Positions 1-6,344 of a stretch of 12,485 nt of DNA are shown here, in pieces (position 1 is the stretch's first letter; each line of letters opens with the position of its first letter). A model generated the notes under the pieces. The model did no database searches, was not told where the DNA came from, and saw only the letters and a program-made list of their open reading frames with translations. The stretch lies in assembly GCA_021845835.1 (NCBI GenBank), contig JAJZVE010000064.1, positions 1 to 12,485 of the forward strand, given 5' to 3'. The DNA comes from Pseudomonadota bacterium (GTDB lineage: Bacteria; Pseudomonadota; Alphaproteobacteria; Acetobacterales; Acetobacteraceae). A program made the position numbers and the translations under genes.

Positions 1-598
1 TGAGTGCGGTCACGCGCGCCCGCGTCGCCTCGATCGTGCCTTCGGTGATGCTCTCCTTCAGCCCCGGCAGCTCGGACAGCGCCAGCCCGACCTTCAGCGG
101 CCGGAACGGGTGCAACGACAGGCCGGCGCCGCCGTCGCGCGACGCCGCCTGCACCGCGTCGAGCACCTGGCCGGGCACCGAGAACGGGATGACCTTGATC
201 GTCGCCACCATCTCCCGCGGCGCCACCACCGCGTAGTCGGGCAGCGTGCCGATGGTGAGCGATTCGTGCAGCAGGTTGATGCCGTCGATGCGCGCGGCAT
301 CGACGCGCAGCAGGCCGGCCTGGATCGCGTGCAGGTTGACGCGGCCGGTGCCGGCGCGGCCGGCCTCGATGCCCGGCACGTTCAGCGCGGCGGCGAGGCG
401 GGTGGCGGCCTCGTTCTCGGCCACGTCGCCCGGCTCCAGCCGCGCCGCGATCACCTCGGTGCGCCCGGCCCCGCGCAGCGCGGCGATGGCGGCGGCATCG
501 AGCACGCTGCCCTTCTTCAGCACCCGCCCCGGCAGCCGGTGGCTGTGCGCCAGCACCGCGCCCAGCGCCTCCGCCAGCGGGAAGGCGGCGAAGATCAC
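1..598 (-). CDS. Molybdopterin-binding protein, cox/xdh accessory, N-terminal part (runs off left edge)
   Basis: The 199 visible residues resemble the N-terminal molybdopterin-binding half of proteins that sit beside coxF/xdhC genes and usually continue into a MobA/MocA-like nucleotidyltransferase domain. That second domain would lie outside the window. Seen: an AHSHRLPGRVLKKG stretch (residues 17-30), ARLEPGDVAENEAA (51-65), GRVNLHAIQAGLLRVD (85-100) and a long TLPDYAVVAPREMVATIKVIPF block (118-139), all typical of this MoeA/MogA-like family. The GTG start at 598-596 overlaps the stop of the upstream XdhC gene as GTGA, so the two are probably translationally coupled. The likely role is handling or cytidylylating molybdenum cofactor for the hydroxylase matured by the neighbouring Cox proteins. 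The family call is fairly firm; the exact reaction is inferred. Confidence 0.8.
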   Translation of the reverse strand, partial: MIFAAFPLAEALGAVLAHSHRLPGRVLKKGSVLDAAAIAALRGAGRTEVIAARLEPGDVAENEAATRLAAALNVPGIEAGRAGTGRVNLHAIQAGLLRVDAARIDGINLLHESLTIGTLPDYAVVAPREMVATIKVIPFSVPGQVLDAVQAASRDGGAGLSLHPFRPLKVGLALSELPGLKESITEGTIEATRARVTAL

Positions 599-1305
599 GC
601 CGCCGCGCGCGCCGCCGGGGGCTGCACCAGCGGCGCGCCGCGGCGCACCGCGATCAGCTCGGCGACGATGGAGAGCGCGATCTCCGGCGCCGTCACCGCC
701 TCGATCGGCAGCCCGACCGGGCCGCGGATGCGCGCCAGCGCCGCCTCGTCATGGCCGAGCGCGCGCAGCCGCGCGAGGCGGGAGGCGTGCGTGCGGCGGC
801 TGCCGAGCGCGCCGATATAGAACGCCGGGCTGCGCAGCGCGCGCTCCAGCGCCGGGTCATCGAGCTTCGGGTCGTGTGTCAGCGTGACCACGGCGGTGCG
901 CACGTCCGGCGCCAGCGCGTCCATCGCCTCGTCCGGCCAGTCGGTGCTGACAGTGACGTTCGGGAACCGCTCGCCGGTCGCGAAGGCGCGGCGCGGATCG
1001 ACCACGGTGACGGCGAAGCCGAGCTGGGCCGCCAGCGGCACCAGCGCCTGCGCGATATGCACCGCGCCGACCACGATCAGCCGCAGCGGCGGATTATAGA
1101 CATTCAGGAACCATTCGCCGTCCGCGAGCTTCACCGTGCCACTCGCGTCATCTTCCAGCGCCTGCGCGGCGGCGGCGGCGAGGTCGGGCGGCGCGGCGGC
1201 GGCGGGGAGCAGCAACTGCGCCCCGTCCGGCAAATGCGTCGCCACCACCACCGGGCGCTTTTCCGCCCGCGCCTCGGTCAGCGCCTGCAGCAGTTCGGGG
1301 GTCAC
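595..1305 (-). CDS. XdhC family protein, C-terminal Rossmann domain only (CoxF/CoxI-like)
   Basis: The 236-residue product matches the C-terminal half of XdhC/CoxI proteins, which bind molybdenum cofactor and help sulfurate and insert it into xanthine dehydrogenase- and CO dehydrogenase-type enzymes. Seen: a Rossmann strand-loop RLIVVGAVHIAQAL (75-88) followed by VTVVDPR (99-105), then LTHDPKLDDPAL (142-153), YIGALGSRRTHA (163-174), and GPVGLPIEAVTAPEIA (195-210). All are hallmark XdhC C-domain blocks. The usual GAGH loop reads GAVH here. The first 70 residues are a linker-like region without the XdhC N-domain, which is encoded by the gene just upstream. I chose the GTG at 1305-1303 because it overlaps the stop of that gene as GTGA and because residues before it in this frame do not look like protein. 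Its own stop overlaps the next gene's GTG. Confidence 0.88.
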   Translation of the reverse strand: MTPELLQALTEARAEKRPVVVATHLPDGAQLLLPAAAAPPDLAAAAAQALEDDASGTVKLADGEWFLNVYNPPLRLIVVGAVHIAQALVPLAAQLGFAVTVVDPRRAFATGERFPNVTVSTDWPDEAMDALAPDVRTAVVTLTHDPKLDDPALERALRSPAFYIGALGSRRTHASRLARLRALGHDEAALARIRGPVGLPIEAVTAPEIALSIVAELIAVRRGAPLVQPPAARAAA

Positions 1306-1628
1306 GACAGCCGCTCCACGAACACTTTGACCTTGCCGCCGCAGGCCAGGCCCACTTCCCACGCGCGTTCGTTGCTGACGCCGAAATCCAGCAGTTGCGG
1401 CGCGCCGGTCTCGATCGTCTTGCGCGCCGCATCGGCGACCGCGCCCTCGATGCAGCCGCCGGAGACGGAACCCGCCATGCGGCCCGAGGCGGTGATCGCC
1501 ATCTGGCTGCCGGCGGGCCGGGGCGAGGAGCCCCAGGTCTCGGTGACGGTCGCGACGGCGACGCGCTCGCCGGCGGCGCGCCAGGCGGCGGCGACCGACA
1601 TCACGTCCTCGGCTTCGCTCATGCTCAT
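1302..1628 (-). CDS. XdhC family protein, small N-terminal domain only
   Basis: The 108-residue product corresponds to the XdhC/CoxI N-terminal domain alone. Seen: TWGSSPRPAGSQMAI (31-45), then the family's conserved GSVSGGCIEGAV (53-64) with Cys59, and LACGGKVKVFVE (94-105) with Cys96. These Cys-containing loops are typical of XdhC proteins that bind molybdenum cofactor during sulfuration. The companion C-domain is a separate gene directly downstream, so the two polypeptides probably act as a complex. The ATG at 1628-1626 was chosen because it overlaps the coxE stop as ATGA; an ATG two codons later (1622) is an alternative. In full-length family members both domains are on one chain of roughly 250-350 residues, so this is a split version. 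It is not a recent frameshift, because the junction has its own stop and start. Confidence 0.87.
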   Translation of the reverse strand: MSMSEAEDVMSVAAAWRAAGERVAVATVTETWGSSPRPAGSQMAITASGRMAGSVSGGCIEGAVADAARKTIETGAPQLLDFGVSNERAWEVGLACGGKVKVFVERLS

Positions 1629-2821
1629 GCAGCCTGCCTCCATCGTTCCATGTCGCCGCGCGCGGCCGGGCGGGAGAGGGTGGCGACGAGCGCGCGCAGG
1701 CTGGCGAGGTTGTGGACCGGGCGGAACTCATCGACATGCGGCAGCATCGCCCGGATGCCCTGCGATTTTGGCGCGAACCCGTCCCAGCGCAACAGCGGAT
1801 TGAGCCAGATCAGCCGTGCGCAGGATTTGTGCAGCCGCTCCATGTTCTCCGCGAGGCCGCGCGCGCCCTCGCGATCGAGGCCATCCGTGACCAGCAGCAC
1901 GACTGCGCCCTGGCTCAGCACGCGGCGGGCCCAGTTGCGGTTGAAGCTCGCCAGCGCCTCGCCGATGCGGGTGCCGCCGGACCAGTCGGGCACGCTTGCC
2001 GCCACCATCTCGAACGCCACTTCCGCGTCGCGATGGCGCAACTGGCGGGTGACGTTGGACAGGCGCGTGCCGAACAGGAAAGTGCTGACGCGGTCGCGGT
2101 CGTTGGCGACGGCGTGCAGGAAGTGCACCAGGATCTGCGCATACCGGCTCATCGAGCCGCTGATGTCGCACAGCACCACCAGCGGCGGCGGGCGCGTCAC
2201 CTTGCGCGTCGCCGCGATGTCGAAAATCTCGCCGCCGTGGCGCAGGCTTTGGCGGATGGTGGCGCGCAGGTCGATATGCGGGCCGTTCGGGTCGGGGCGG
2301 CGGCGGCGCGTGCGGCGTTCGTCCAGCGGCAGCGCGAGTTTGCGAATCTCGCGCTTGGCGGCGGCGATCTCGTCGGCGCTCATGGCCTCGAAATCCATCG
2401 TCTGCAGCCGTTCGGTGGCGGAGACGGTCAGCACCGCGTCGATTTCCTGCCGTTCCTCGGGCGGTTTCGGCTGCTGTTCCCGCTGCTGCTGCATCGCTTC
2501 CGAGAGCCGCCGGCTGCCCGGTGGCGCGCGTTCCGGCGGCTTCTGCCTGCCGCCCAGCATCTCCAGCGCGGCGGCGGCCTTGGCCGCCTCCGGGTCGCGC
2601 CAGAAGAGAGCAAAAGCGTGGTTGAACAGGTCCGCGTGCTCGTGCCGGTGGATCATCGTCGTGCGCAGCGCGGTGCGAACCTGCCCCCGCCGGCCGAGAT
2701 CGACCAGCGTCAGCGCCTGCTGGGCGGCCAGCATCTCCGCCGGCCCCACCGGCAGCCCGGCGCGGCGCAGCAGGCGGGCGAAGTGCATGACGTTGGCGGA
2801 GAGGCGGCCGGCTTCGGGCAT
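1625..2821 (-). CDS. coxE: CoxE-like VWA domain protein
   Basis: The 398-residue protein is a VWA-containing CoxE family member. With the MoxR-type ATPase CoxD it forms the chaperone pair that, in the Oligotropha carboxidovorans CO dehydrogenase system, is linked to building the Cu-S-Mo active site. Seen: an N-terminal helical region (MHFARLLRRAGLPVG, 12-26), a charged Gln/Pro-rich linker (about 90-125), an Arg-rich stretch (169-175), then the VWA domain with its MIDAS metal site: DISGS at 219-223, Thr284 in GGTRIG, and Asp313 in VTDGLD. The MIDAS is intact. The ATG at 2821-2819 gives the expected CoxE N-terminus; the open frame continues upstream to 2986 but that part is low-complexity and would overlap the antitoxin gene. 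No strong ribosome binding site is visible. The stop overlaps the XdhC N-domain start. Unlike its neighbours it is separated from coxD by the toxin-antitoxin pair. Confidence 0.9.
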   Translation of the reverse strand: MPEAGRLSANVMHFARLLRRAGLPVGPAEMLAAQQALTLVDLGRRGQVRTALRTTMIHRHEHADLFNHAFALFWRDPEAAKAAAALEMLGGRQKPPERAPPGSRRLSEAMQQQREQQPKPPEERQEIDAVLTVSATERLQTMDFEAMSADEIAAAKREIRKLALPLDERRTRRRRPDPNGPHIDLRATIRQSLRHGGEIFDIAATRKVTRPPPLVVLCDISGSMSRYAQILVHFLHAVANDRDRVSTFLFGTRLSNVTRQLRHRDAEVAFEMVAASVPDWSGGTRIGEALASFNRNWARRVLSQGAVVLLVTDGLDREGARGLAENMERLHKSCARLIWLNPLLRWDGFAPKSQGIRAMLPHVDEFRPVHNLASLRALVATLSRPAARGDMERWRQAA

Positions 2822-2944
2822 GGCGCTCAGGGCGATTGCGTCGGAGGGAGGGGATAGCAGGGATGGCGGGCGGGGGCGAATGGCGGTGGCGAGCGGGGTG
2901 GTGGGGGCATATATCCTCGGCACGGATCGATAGGTCGAAGTGCG
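2822..2944. promoter_or_regulatory. Divergent intergenic region between coxE and the antitoxin gene
   Basis: This 123-bp gap must hold the toxin-antitoxin promoter and, if coxE is not reached by read-through from coxD, a coxE promoter too. Most of it is purine-rich on the plus strand and featureless. The right third has the only A/T-rich patch: TATATC at 2910-2915, a possible -10 for the antitoxin. It abuts a short inverted repeat, ATCC (2913-2916) and GGAT (2924-2927) with a 7-nt spacer. Antitoxins of the Phd/YefM family usually repress their own promoter by binding palindromes there, so this could be the operator. I found no convincing -35 box. The call rests on position and base composition only. 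Confidence 0.35.
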
Positions 2945-3208
2945 ATGTCGCTGCGCGAAATCCAGGCGTCCGAAGCCGGGACGCATTTTCCCGAACTGCT
3001 CGACGAGGTGGAGCGGGGCGAGACGGTCGTCATTACCCGCGAGGGGCGTCCGGTCGCCCGGCTGGTGCCGGAGCGCGCCCCGCAGCAGCCGCGCAACCAG
3101 GCCGAGGTGCTGGCAGCCATCGCGGCGATCAAGGCGCTGCGCCGCGACATGCCGAAGGTTTCCGCCGCGGAACTGCGCGAATGGATCAATGAAGGCCGGA
3201 AATACTGA
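2945..3208 (+). CDS. Phd/YefM family antitoxin
   Basis: The 87-residue protein matches Phd/YefM-type antitoxins. Seen: an N-terminal dimerisation and DNA-binding fold with REIQASEAGTHFPELLDEVERGE (about 4-26), the typical VVITREGRPVARLVP (28-42), and a charged C-terminal tail (about 50-87) that in this family wraps the toxin. Such antitoxins neutralise the partner PIN-domain toxin by direct binding and repress their own promoter. The ATG at 2945 has a weak AGG (2933-2935) about 9 nt upstream. The stop overlaps the toxin's start codon by one base (TGATG), the usual coupled arrangement. It is transcribed opposite to the flanking cox genes. Family assignment is confident; autoregulation is inferred from the family. 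Confidence 0.9.
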   Translation: MSLREIQASEAGTHFPELLDEVERGETVVITREGRPVARLVPERAPQQPRNQAEVLAAIAAIKALRRDMPKVSAAELREWINEGRKY

Positions 3209-3615
3209 TGGCGGTCGTGGTTGACGCCTCGATCACCCTCGCCTGGGCGTTTGTCGATGAGCAGTCTCCCGTCGCCGATGCGGCGCTGGCTCGCGTGGCA
3301 GCGGACGGAGGCGTTGTTCCGGCCGTCTGGCCGTTCGAGGTCCGCAACGCGCTGCTCGTCGGCGAGCGGCGCGGACGGCACGACCCGTCGGCGACGTCGC
3401 GCTTCCTGCAGCAGTTGGAGCGCATGCCGATTATCATCGACCGCTCACCGCTGGACGCGACGATCCTGGCCCTCGCCCGGCAATACCGACTCACCGTTTA
3501 TGACGCCGCCTATCTGGAGTTGGCTATACGGCTGGGGGCGATCCTGGCAACGAGCGACCGCGAATTGACCGCCGCCGCCCGGTGGGCTGGCGTCGCGTTG
3601 CTCCAGCCCGCCTGA
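3208..3615 (+). CDS. vapC: VapC-type PIN domain toxin (ribonuclease)
   Basis: The 135-residue protein is a VapC-like PIN domain ribonuclease. Seen: the acidic residues that coordinate Mg2+ in the active site, Asp6 (VVVDASITLAWAF), Glu44 (WPFEVRNAL), Asp99 (TVYDAAYLELA) and Asp117 (LATSDRELTAAA). All four are intact, so the toxin looks functional. VapC toxins cut tRNA or rRNA when freed from the antitoxin; the target of this one cannot be read from sequence. The start codon overlaps the antitoxin stop by one base. The stop (3613-3615) is a single base away from the coxD stop on the opposite strand. By eye the gene uses more A/T at third codon positions than the cox genes, which fits acquisition by transfer, but I have not measured this. 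Confidence 0.92.
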   Translation: MAVVVDASITLAWAFVDEQSPVADAALARVAADGGVVPAVWPFEVRNALLVGERRGRHDPSATSRFLQQLERMPIIIDRSPLDATILALARQYRLTVYDAAYLELAIRLGAILATSDRELTAAARWAGVALLQPA

Positions 3616-3616
3616 C

Positions 3617-4531
3617 CTACGCGAACGGGTTGGCCGGCGCTGCGGCCTGCTTCGCCTCCGCCACCAGCCGCGCCGCCTCGGCGCCGCGCACCTTGGCGAT
3701 GTCGTCCTGGTATTTCAGCAGCACGCCCAGCGTCTCGTCCACCGCCGCCGGCGCCAGTTCGTGCTGGTCGAGATAGGCGAGCGCCGCCGCCCAGTCGATC
3801 GTCTCGGCGACGCCGGGCAGCTTGAACAGATCCTCGCCGCGCAGCCGCTGCACGAAGGCCACCACCTCGGCCGACAGTTTCGCCGCCACCTGCGGCGCCT
3901 TGCGTGCCAGGATCGCCCGTTCGCGCGTCGCGTCCGGGTAATCCACCCAGTGATACAGGCAGCGCCGGCGGATCGCGTCATGCACCTCGCGCGTGCGGTT
4001 GGAAGTGATGACGACGACCGGCTTGGTGCGCGCATGCACGGTGCCGTATTCCGGGATGGTGAGCTGGAAATCGGCCAGCACTTCCAGCAGGAACGCCTCG
4101 AACGGCTCGTCGGCGCGGTCGAGTTCGTCGATCAGCAGCACCGCCGGCGGCTGGTCCGGGTCGATCGCGGACAGCAGCGGGCGGGCCTGCAGATATTCGC
4201 GCGTGTAGATGTCGGCAGCGAGCGCGGTGCGGTCGGTGGCGCCGGCGGCCTCGGCGATGCGGATCGCCATCAACTGGCGCGCATGGTCCCATTCATAGGC
4301 GGCGGCCGACAGATCGAGGCCATCATAGCATTGCAGCCGCACCAGCCGGCGGTTCAGCCCGGCGGCGAGCACTTTCGCGATCTCGGTCTTGCCGGTGCCC
4401 GGCTCGCCTTCCAGGAACAGCGGCCGTTGCATGGAGAGCGCGAGATAGACGGTGGTGGCCAGCGCGGCGTCGGCGACATAGCCGCCGGCGGCGAGCAGGG
4501 CCGCCGTGTCGGCGACAGTGGCAGGGAGCAC
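3617..4531 (-). CDS. coxD: CoxD-like MoxR-type AAA+ ATPase
   Basis: The 304-residue protein is a MoxR/CoxD family AAA+ ATPase. CoxD is the ATP-driven partner of CoxE and is linked to active-site assembly of the CO dehydrogenase-type molybdenum hydroxylase. Seen: Walker A GEPGTGKT (42-49), Walker B VLLIDE (131-136) in the longer LLIDELDRADEPFEAFLLE block, sensor-1 Asn178 in VVVITSNRTREV, and a downstream Arg cluster (188-190) near where an arginine finger is expected. Length is normal for the family. The GTG at 4531-4529 overlaps the coxG stop by one base (TAGTG), suggesting coupling. The family's usual downstream partner coxE follows only after the antisense toxin-antitoxin insert. Confidence 0.92.
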   Translation of the reverse strand: MLPATVADTAALLAAGGYVADAALATTVYLALSMQRPLFLEGEPGTGKTEIAKVLAAGLNRRLVRLQCYDGLDLSAAAYEWDHARQLMAIRIAEAAGATDRTALAADIYTREYLQARPLLSAIDPDQPPAVLLIDELDRADEPFEAFLLEVLADFQLTIPEYGTVHARTKPVVVITSNRTREVHDAIRRRCLYHWVDYPDATRERAILARKAPQVAAKLSAEVVAFVQRLRGEDLFKLPGVAETIDWAAALAYLDQHELAPAAVDETLGVLLKYQDDIAKVRGAEAARLVAEAKQAAAPANPFA

Positions 4532-5145
4532 TACAGATAGCTTCCGAAAATCAGGATGAAGATGGCCAGGAAGATGAGGATGCCGATCCAGGCGACAATA
4601 GGCAGGCCGAGCGGCTGGCGCGGAATGAGGTCGAACACGCTGATCTGTGCCGGCAACGCCGCCGGGCGCCCGGCCGGGCCTTCGGCCGCCATCGCGGCGG
4701 CTGGGGTGGCGGAAACCTGGGCGACGAAACGGTCGAAGAAGGCGTCCGCCATCTGCTTGGCGGAGGCGTCGATCAGCCGCGCGCCGAGCTGGGCGATCTT
4801 CCCGCCGACCTGCGCCTTCACGTCATAGGTGAGCAGCGTAAACCCGCCCTCCTCCACCAGCCGCACCGCGGCGCCGCCCTTGGCGAAGCCGGCCACGCCG
4901 CCCTGGCCTTCGCCGGCGATGCGATAGGAGTTCGGCGGGTCGAGGTCGAGCAGCTGCATCTTGCCGGAGAAGCGGGCGGCGATCGGGCCGATCTTCACCG
5001 CGGCGGTGGCCCTGAGGTCGGTATCCGACAGCTTCTCCAGGCTTTCGCAGCCGGGAATGCTGGCCTTGAGCACCTCGGGGTCGTTCAGGGCGGCCCATAC
5101 CTTCTCGCGGGGCGCGGGGATGCGCCGCTCGCCGGTCATGTCCAT
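4531..5145 (-). CDS. coxG: CoxG-like SRPBCC protein with C-terminal membrane anchor
   Basis: The 204-residue protein belongs to the CO dehydrogenase subunit G (CoxG) family. Its SRPBCC (START-like) domain covers about residues 1-148, with the family start MTGERRIPAPREKVWAALN (3-21), then LKASIPGCESLE (26-37) and FAKGGAAVRL (87-96). It ends in a single hydrophobic segment (about 182-203) that would anchor it in the cytoplasmic membrane. CoxG proteins are thought to recruit the hydroxylase to the membrane and may bind quinone; they are not catalytic subunits. The ATG at 5145-5143 is preceded by a good ribosome binding site (GGAGAG, plus-strand 5152-5157, 6 nt spacing), so the further-upstream ATG at 5205 is unlikely. 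It is the first gene of the minus-strand cox set and diverges from the prpB-like gene. Confidence 0.9.
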   Translation of the reverse strand: MDMTGERRIPAPREKVWAALNDPEVLKASIPGCESLEKLSDTDLRATAAVKIGPIAARFSGKMQLLDLDPPNSYRIAGEGQGGVAGFAKGGAAVRLVEEGGFTLLTYDVKAQVGGKIAQLGARLIDASAKQMADAFFDRFVAQVSATPAAAMAAEGPAGRPAALPAQISVFDLIPRQPLGLPIVAWIGILIFLAIFILIFGSYL

Positions 5146-5288
5146 CGGTTGCTCTCCGTTGCGCGCCGCGGGATGGTCTTGTCCGGGCATTACGGGCGCC
5201 GGCATGGCAGGCTGTCAATGCGGCGGCCGGTAGCTGGTTGCGCGGTTTCGGGCTAACCAGGGGGGCGAGCCAGAACGGAGAGCGTGCC
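5146..5288. promoter_or_regulatory. Divergent promoter region coxG / prpB-like, with an inverted repeat
   Basis: This 143-bp gap separates the starts of two divergent genes and must contain both promoters. Ribosome binding sites are clear at each end: GGAGAG for coxG (minus strand, 5152-5157) and GGAG (5277-5280, 8 nt spacing) for the prpB-like gene. A 6-bp inverted repeat, CTGGTT (5234-5239) and AACCAG (5255-5260), has a 15-nt spacer, so its arms are 21 bp apart centre to centre, about two helical turns. It lies 29-55 nt before the prpB-like start codon and could bind a dimeric regulator. I could not define -35/-10 boxes with confidence. Confidence 0.4.
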
Positions 5289-6212
5289 ATGACCTATCTC
5301 GTCGCCGCCGACCTGCCCGACGCTCCGGCCGGGGAGCGGTTGCGTGCCCTGCTCGCGCGCGGAGGGATCGTGCAGATGCCGGGCGCGCACAACGGGCTGG
5401 CGGCGCTGCAGGCCAAGGCCGCCGGGTTCGAGGCGCTGTATCTGTCCGGCGGCGCCATGTCGGCCAGCATGGGCCTGCCCGATCTCGGCGTCATCACGGT
5501 CGATGACGTGTGCTTCTTCGTCCGCCAGGTGGCGCGCGCCGGGCTGCCGGTGCTGGTCGATGGCGATACCGGCTACGGCGAGGCGCTGAACGTGATGCAC
5601 ATGGTCCGCAGCTTCGAGGAAGCGGGGGCGGCGGCGGTGCATATCGAGGACCAGCTGCTGCCGAAGAAATGCGGCCACCTCAACGACAAGAAGCTGGCCG
5701 ACCCGCACGACATGGCGGCGAAGCTGGCGGCGGCGCGCAAGGCGCGGCGGCACCTTTATATCATCGCCCGCACCGATGCCGCCGCGAGCGAGGGCATGGA
5801 CGGGGCGGTGGCGCGCGCGAAGCTCTATCTGCAGGCCGGCGCCGACGCGATCTTCCCGGAAGCGCTGACCACCGCCGAGATGTTCCGCGAATTCGCAGCG
5901 CGCGTCGATGCGCCGCTGCTCGCCAACATGACCGAGTTCGGCCGCACGCCGTTCTTCACCGCCGCTGAGTTCGCGGCGATGGGCTACCGGATGGTGATCT
6001 GGCCGGTCAGTTCGCTGCGCATCGCCGCCCGCGCGCAGGCGGAGCTGTACGCCGCCATCCGCCGCGACGGCGGCGCGCACAAGCTGATCGACCGGATGCA
6101 GACGCGCAGCGAGCTGTACGAGACCATCGGCTATCACGACTACGAGGCTCTGGACGCCTCGATCGTCACCACCGTGGTGCCGACGGCGATGCCGCAACGG
6201 GCGGCGGAGTAG
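5289..6212 (+). CDS. prpB: Methylisocitrate lyase-like protein (isocitrate lyase/PEP mutase superfamily)
   Basis: The 307-residue protein is a PrpB-like member of the isocitrate lyase/PEP mutase superfamily. PrpB splits 2-methylisocitrate into pyruvate and succinate in the methylcitrate cycle for propionate use. Seen: YLSGGA (51-56), VDGDTGYG (90-97) with Mg2+-binding aspartates, HIEDQ (118-122), the active-site loop KKCGH (126-130) with catalytic Cys128, ARTDA (160-164), and NMTEFGRTP (213-221). The C-terminal part (RMQTRSELYETIGYHDYE) closely follows the PrpB pattern. The ATG at 5289 has GGAG 8 nt upstream; an in-frame upstream start would add 17 residues with no family support. No prpC or prpD is in the window, so a related lyase reaction on another 2-methyl- or 2,3-dimethyl-malate-type substrate is possible. 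Confidence 0.83.
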   Translation: MTYLVAADLPDAPAGERLRALLARGGIVQMPGAHNGLAALQAKAAGFEALYLSGGAMSASMGLPDLGVITVDDVCFFVRQVARAGLPVLVDGDTGYGEALNVMHMVRSFEEAGAAAVHIEDQLLPKKCGHLNDKKLADPHDMAAKLAAARKARRHLYIIARTDAAASEGMDGAVARAKLYLQAGADAIFPEALTTAEMFREFAARVDAPLLANMTEFGRTPFFTAAEFAAMGYRMVIWPVSSLRIAARAQAELYAAIRRDGGAHKLIDRMQTRSELYETIGYHDYEALDASIVTTVVPTAMPQRAAE

Positions 6213-6344
6213 GCAGCGCAGGCGCGAACGGGCCGGTCTCCCCGCCGCGGCGCGTTCCTGCTCCGTGCCGCTTCCCGTGCCCGGCCGCCCGTCCTATGGC
6301 GTGGGGGCGTGAACGCCGGAACAACGGATGCGGGGAGGTCGGGC
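6213..6344 (+). other. Intergenic gap, prpB-like to ABC binding protein
   Basis: These 132 bp are GC-rich and I see no convincing terminator hairpin with a T-run or any clear promoter boxes. The right end holds GGGGAGG (6332-6338), a strong ribosome binding site 6 nt before the ATG of the binding-protein gene. Whether the lyase and transporter genes share a transcript cannot be decided from the sequence. Confidence 0.5.

Noticed and set aside
1306..1737. Upstream extension of the XdhC C-domain frame
   Set aside because: The added residues are Arg-rich shadow sequence from another frame of the XdhC N-domain and coxE genes; the GTGA overlap at 1305 marks the start.
2822..2986. Upstream extension of coxE by 55 residues
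   Set aside because: It would overlap the antitoxin gene and reads as low-complexity Pro/Ser/Arg; the CoxE-like N-terminus begins at 2821.
5253..6197. Minus-strand open frame opposite the prpB-like gene
   Set aside because: The composition is non-protein-like (His/Arg/Gln-rich) and the plus strand carries all conserved lyase motifs.
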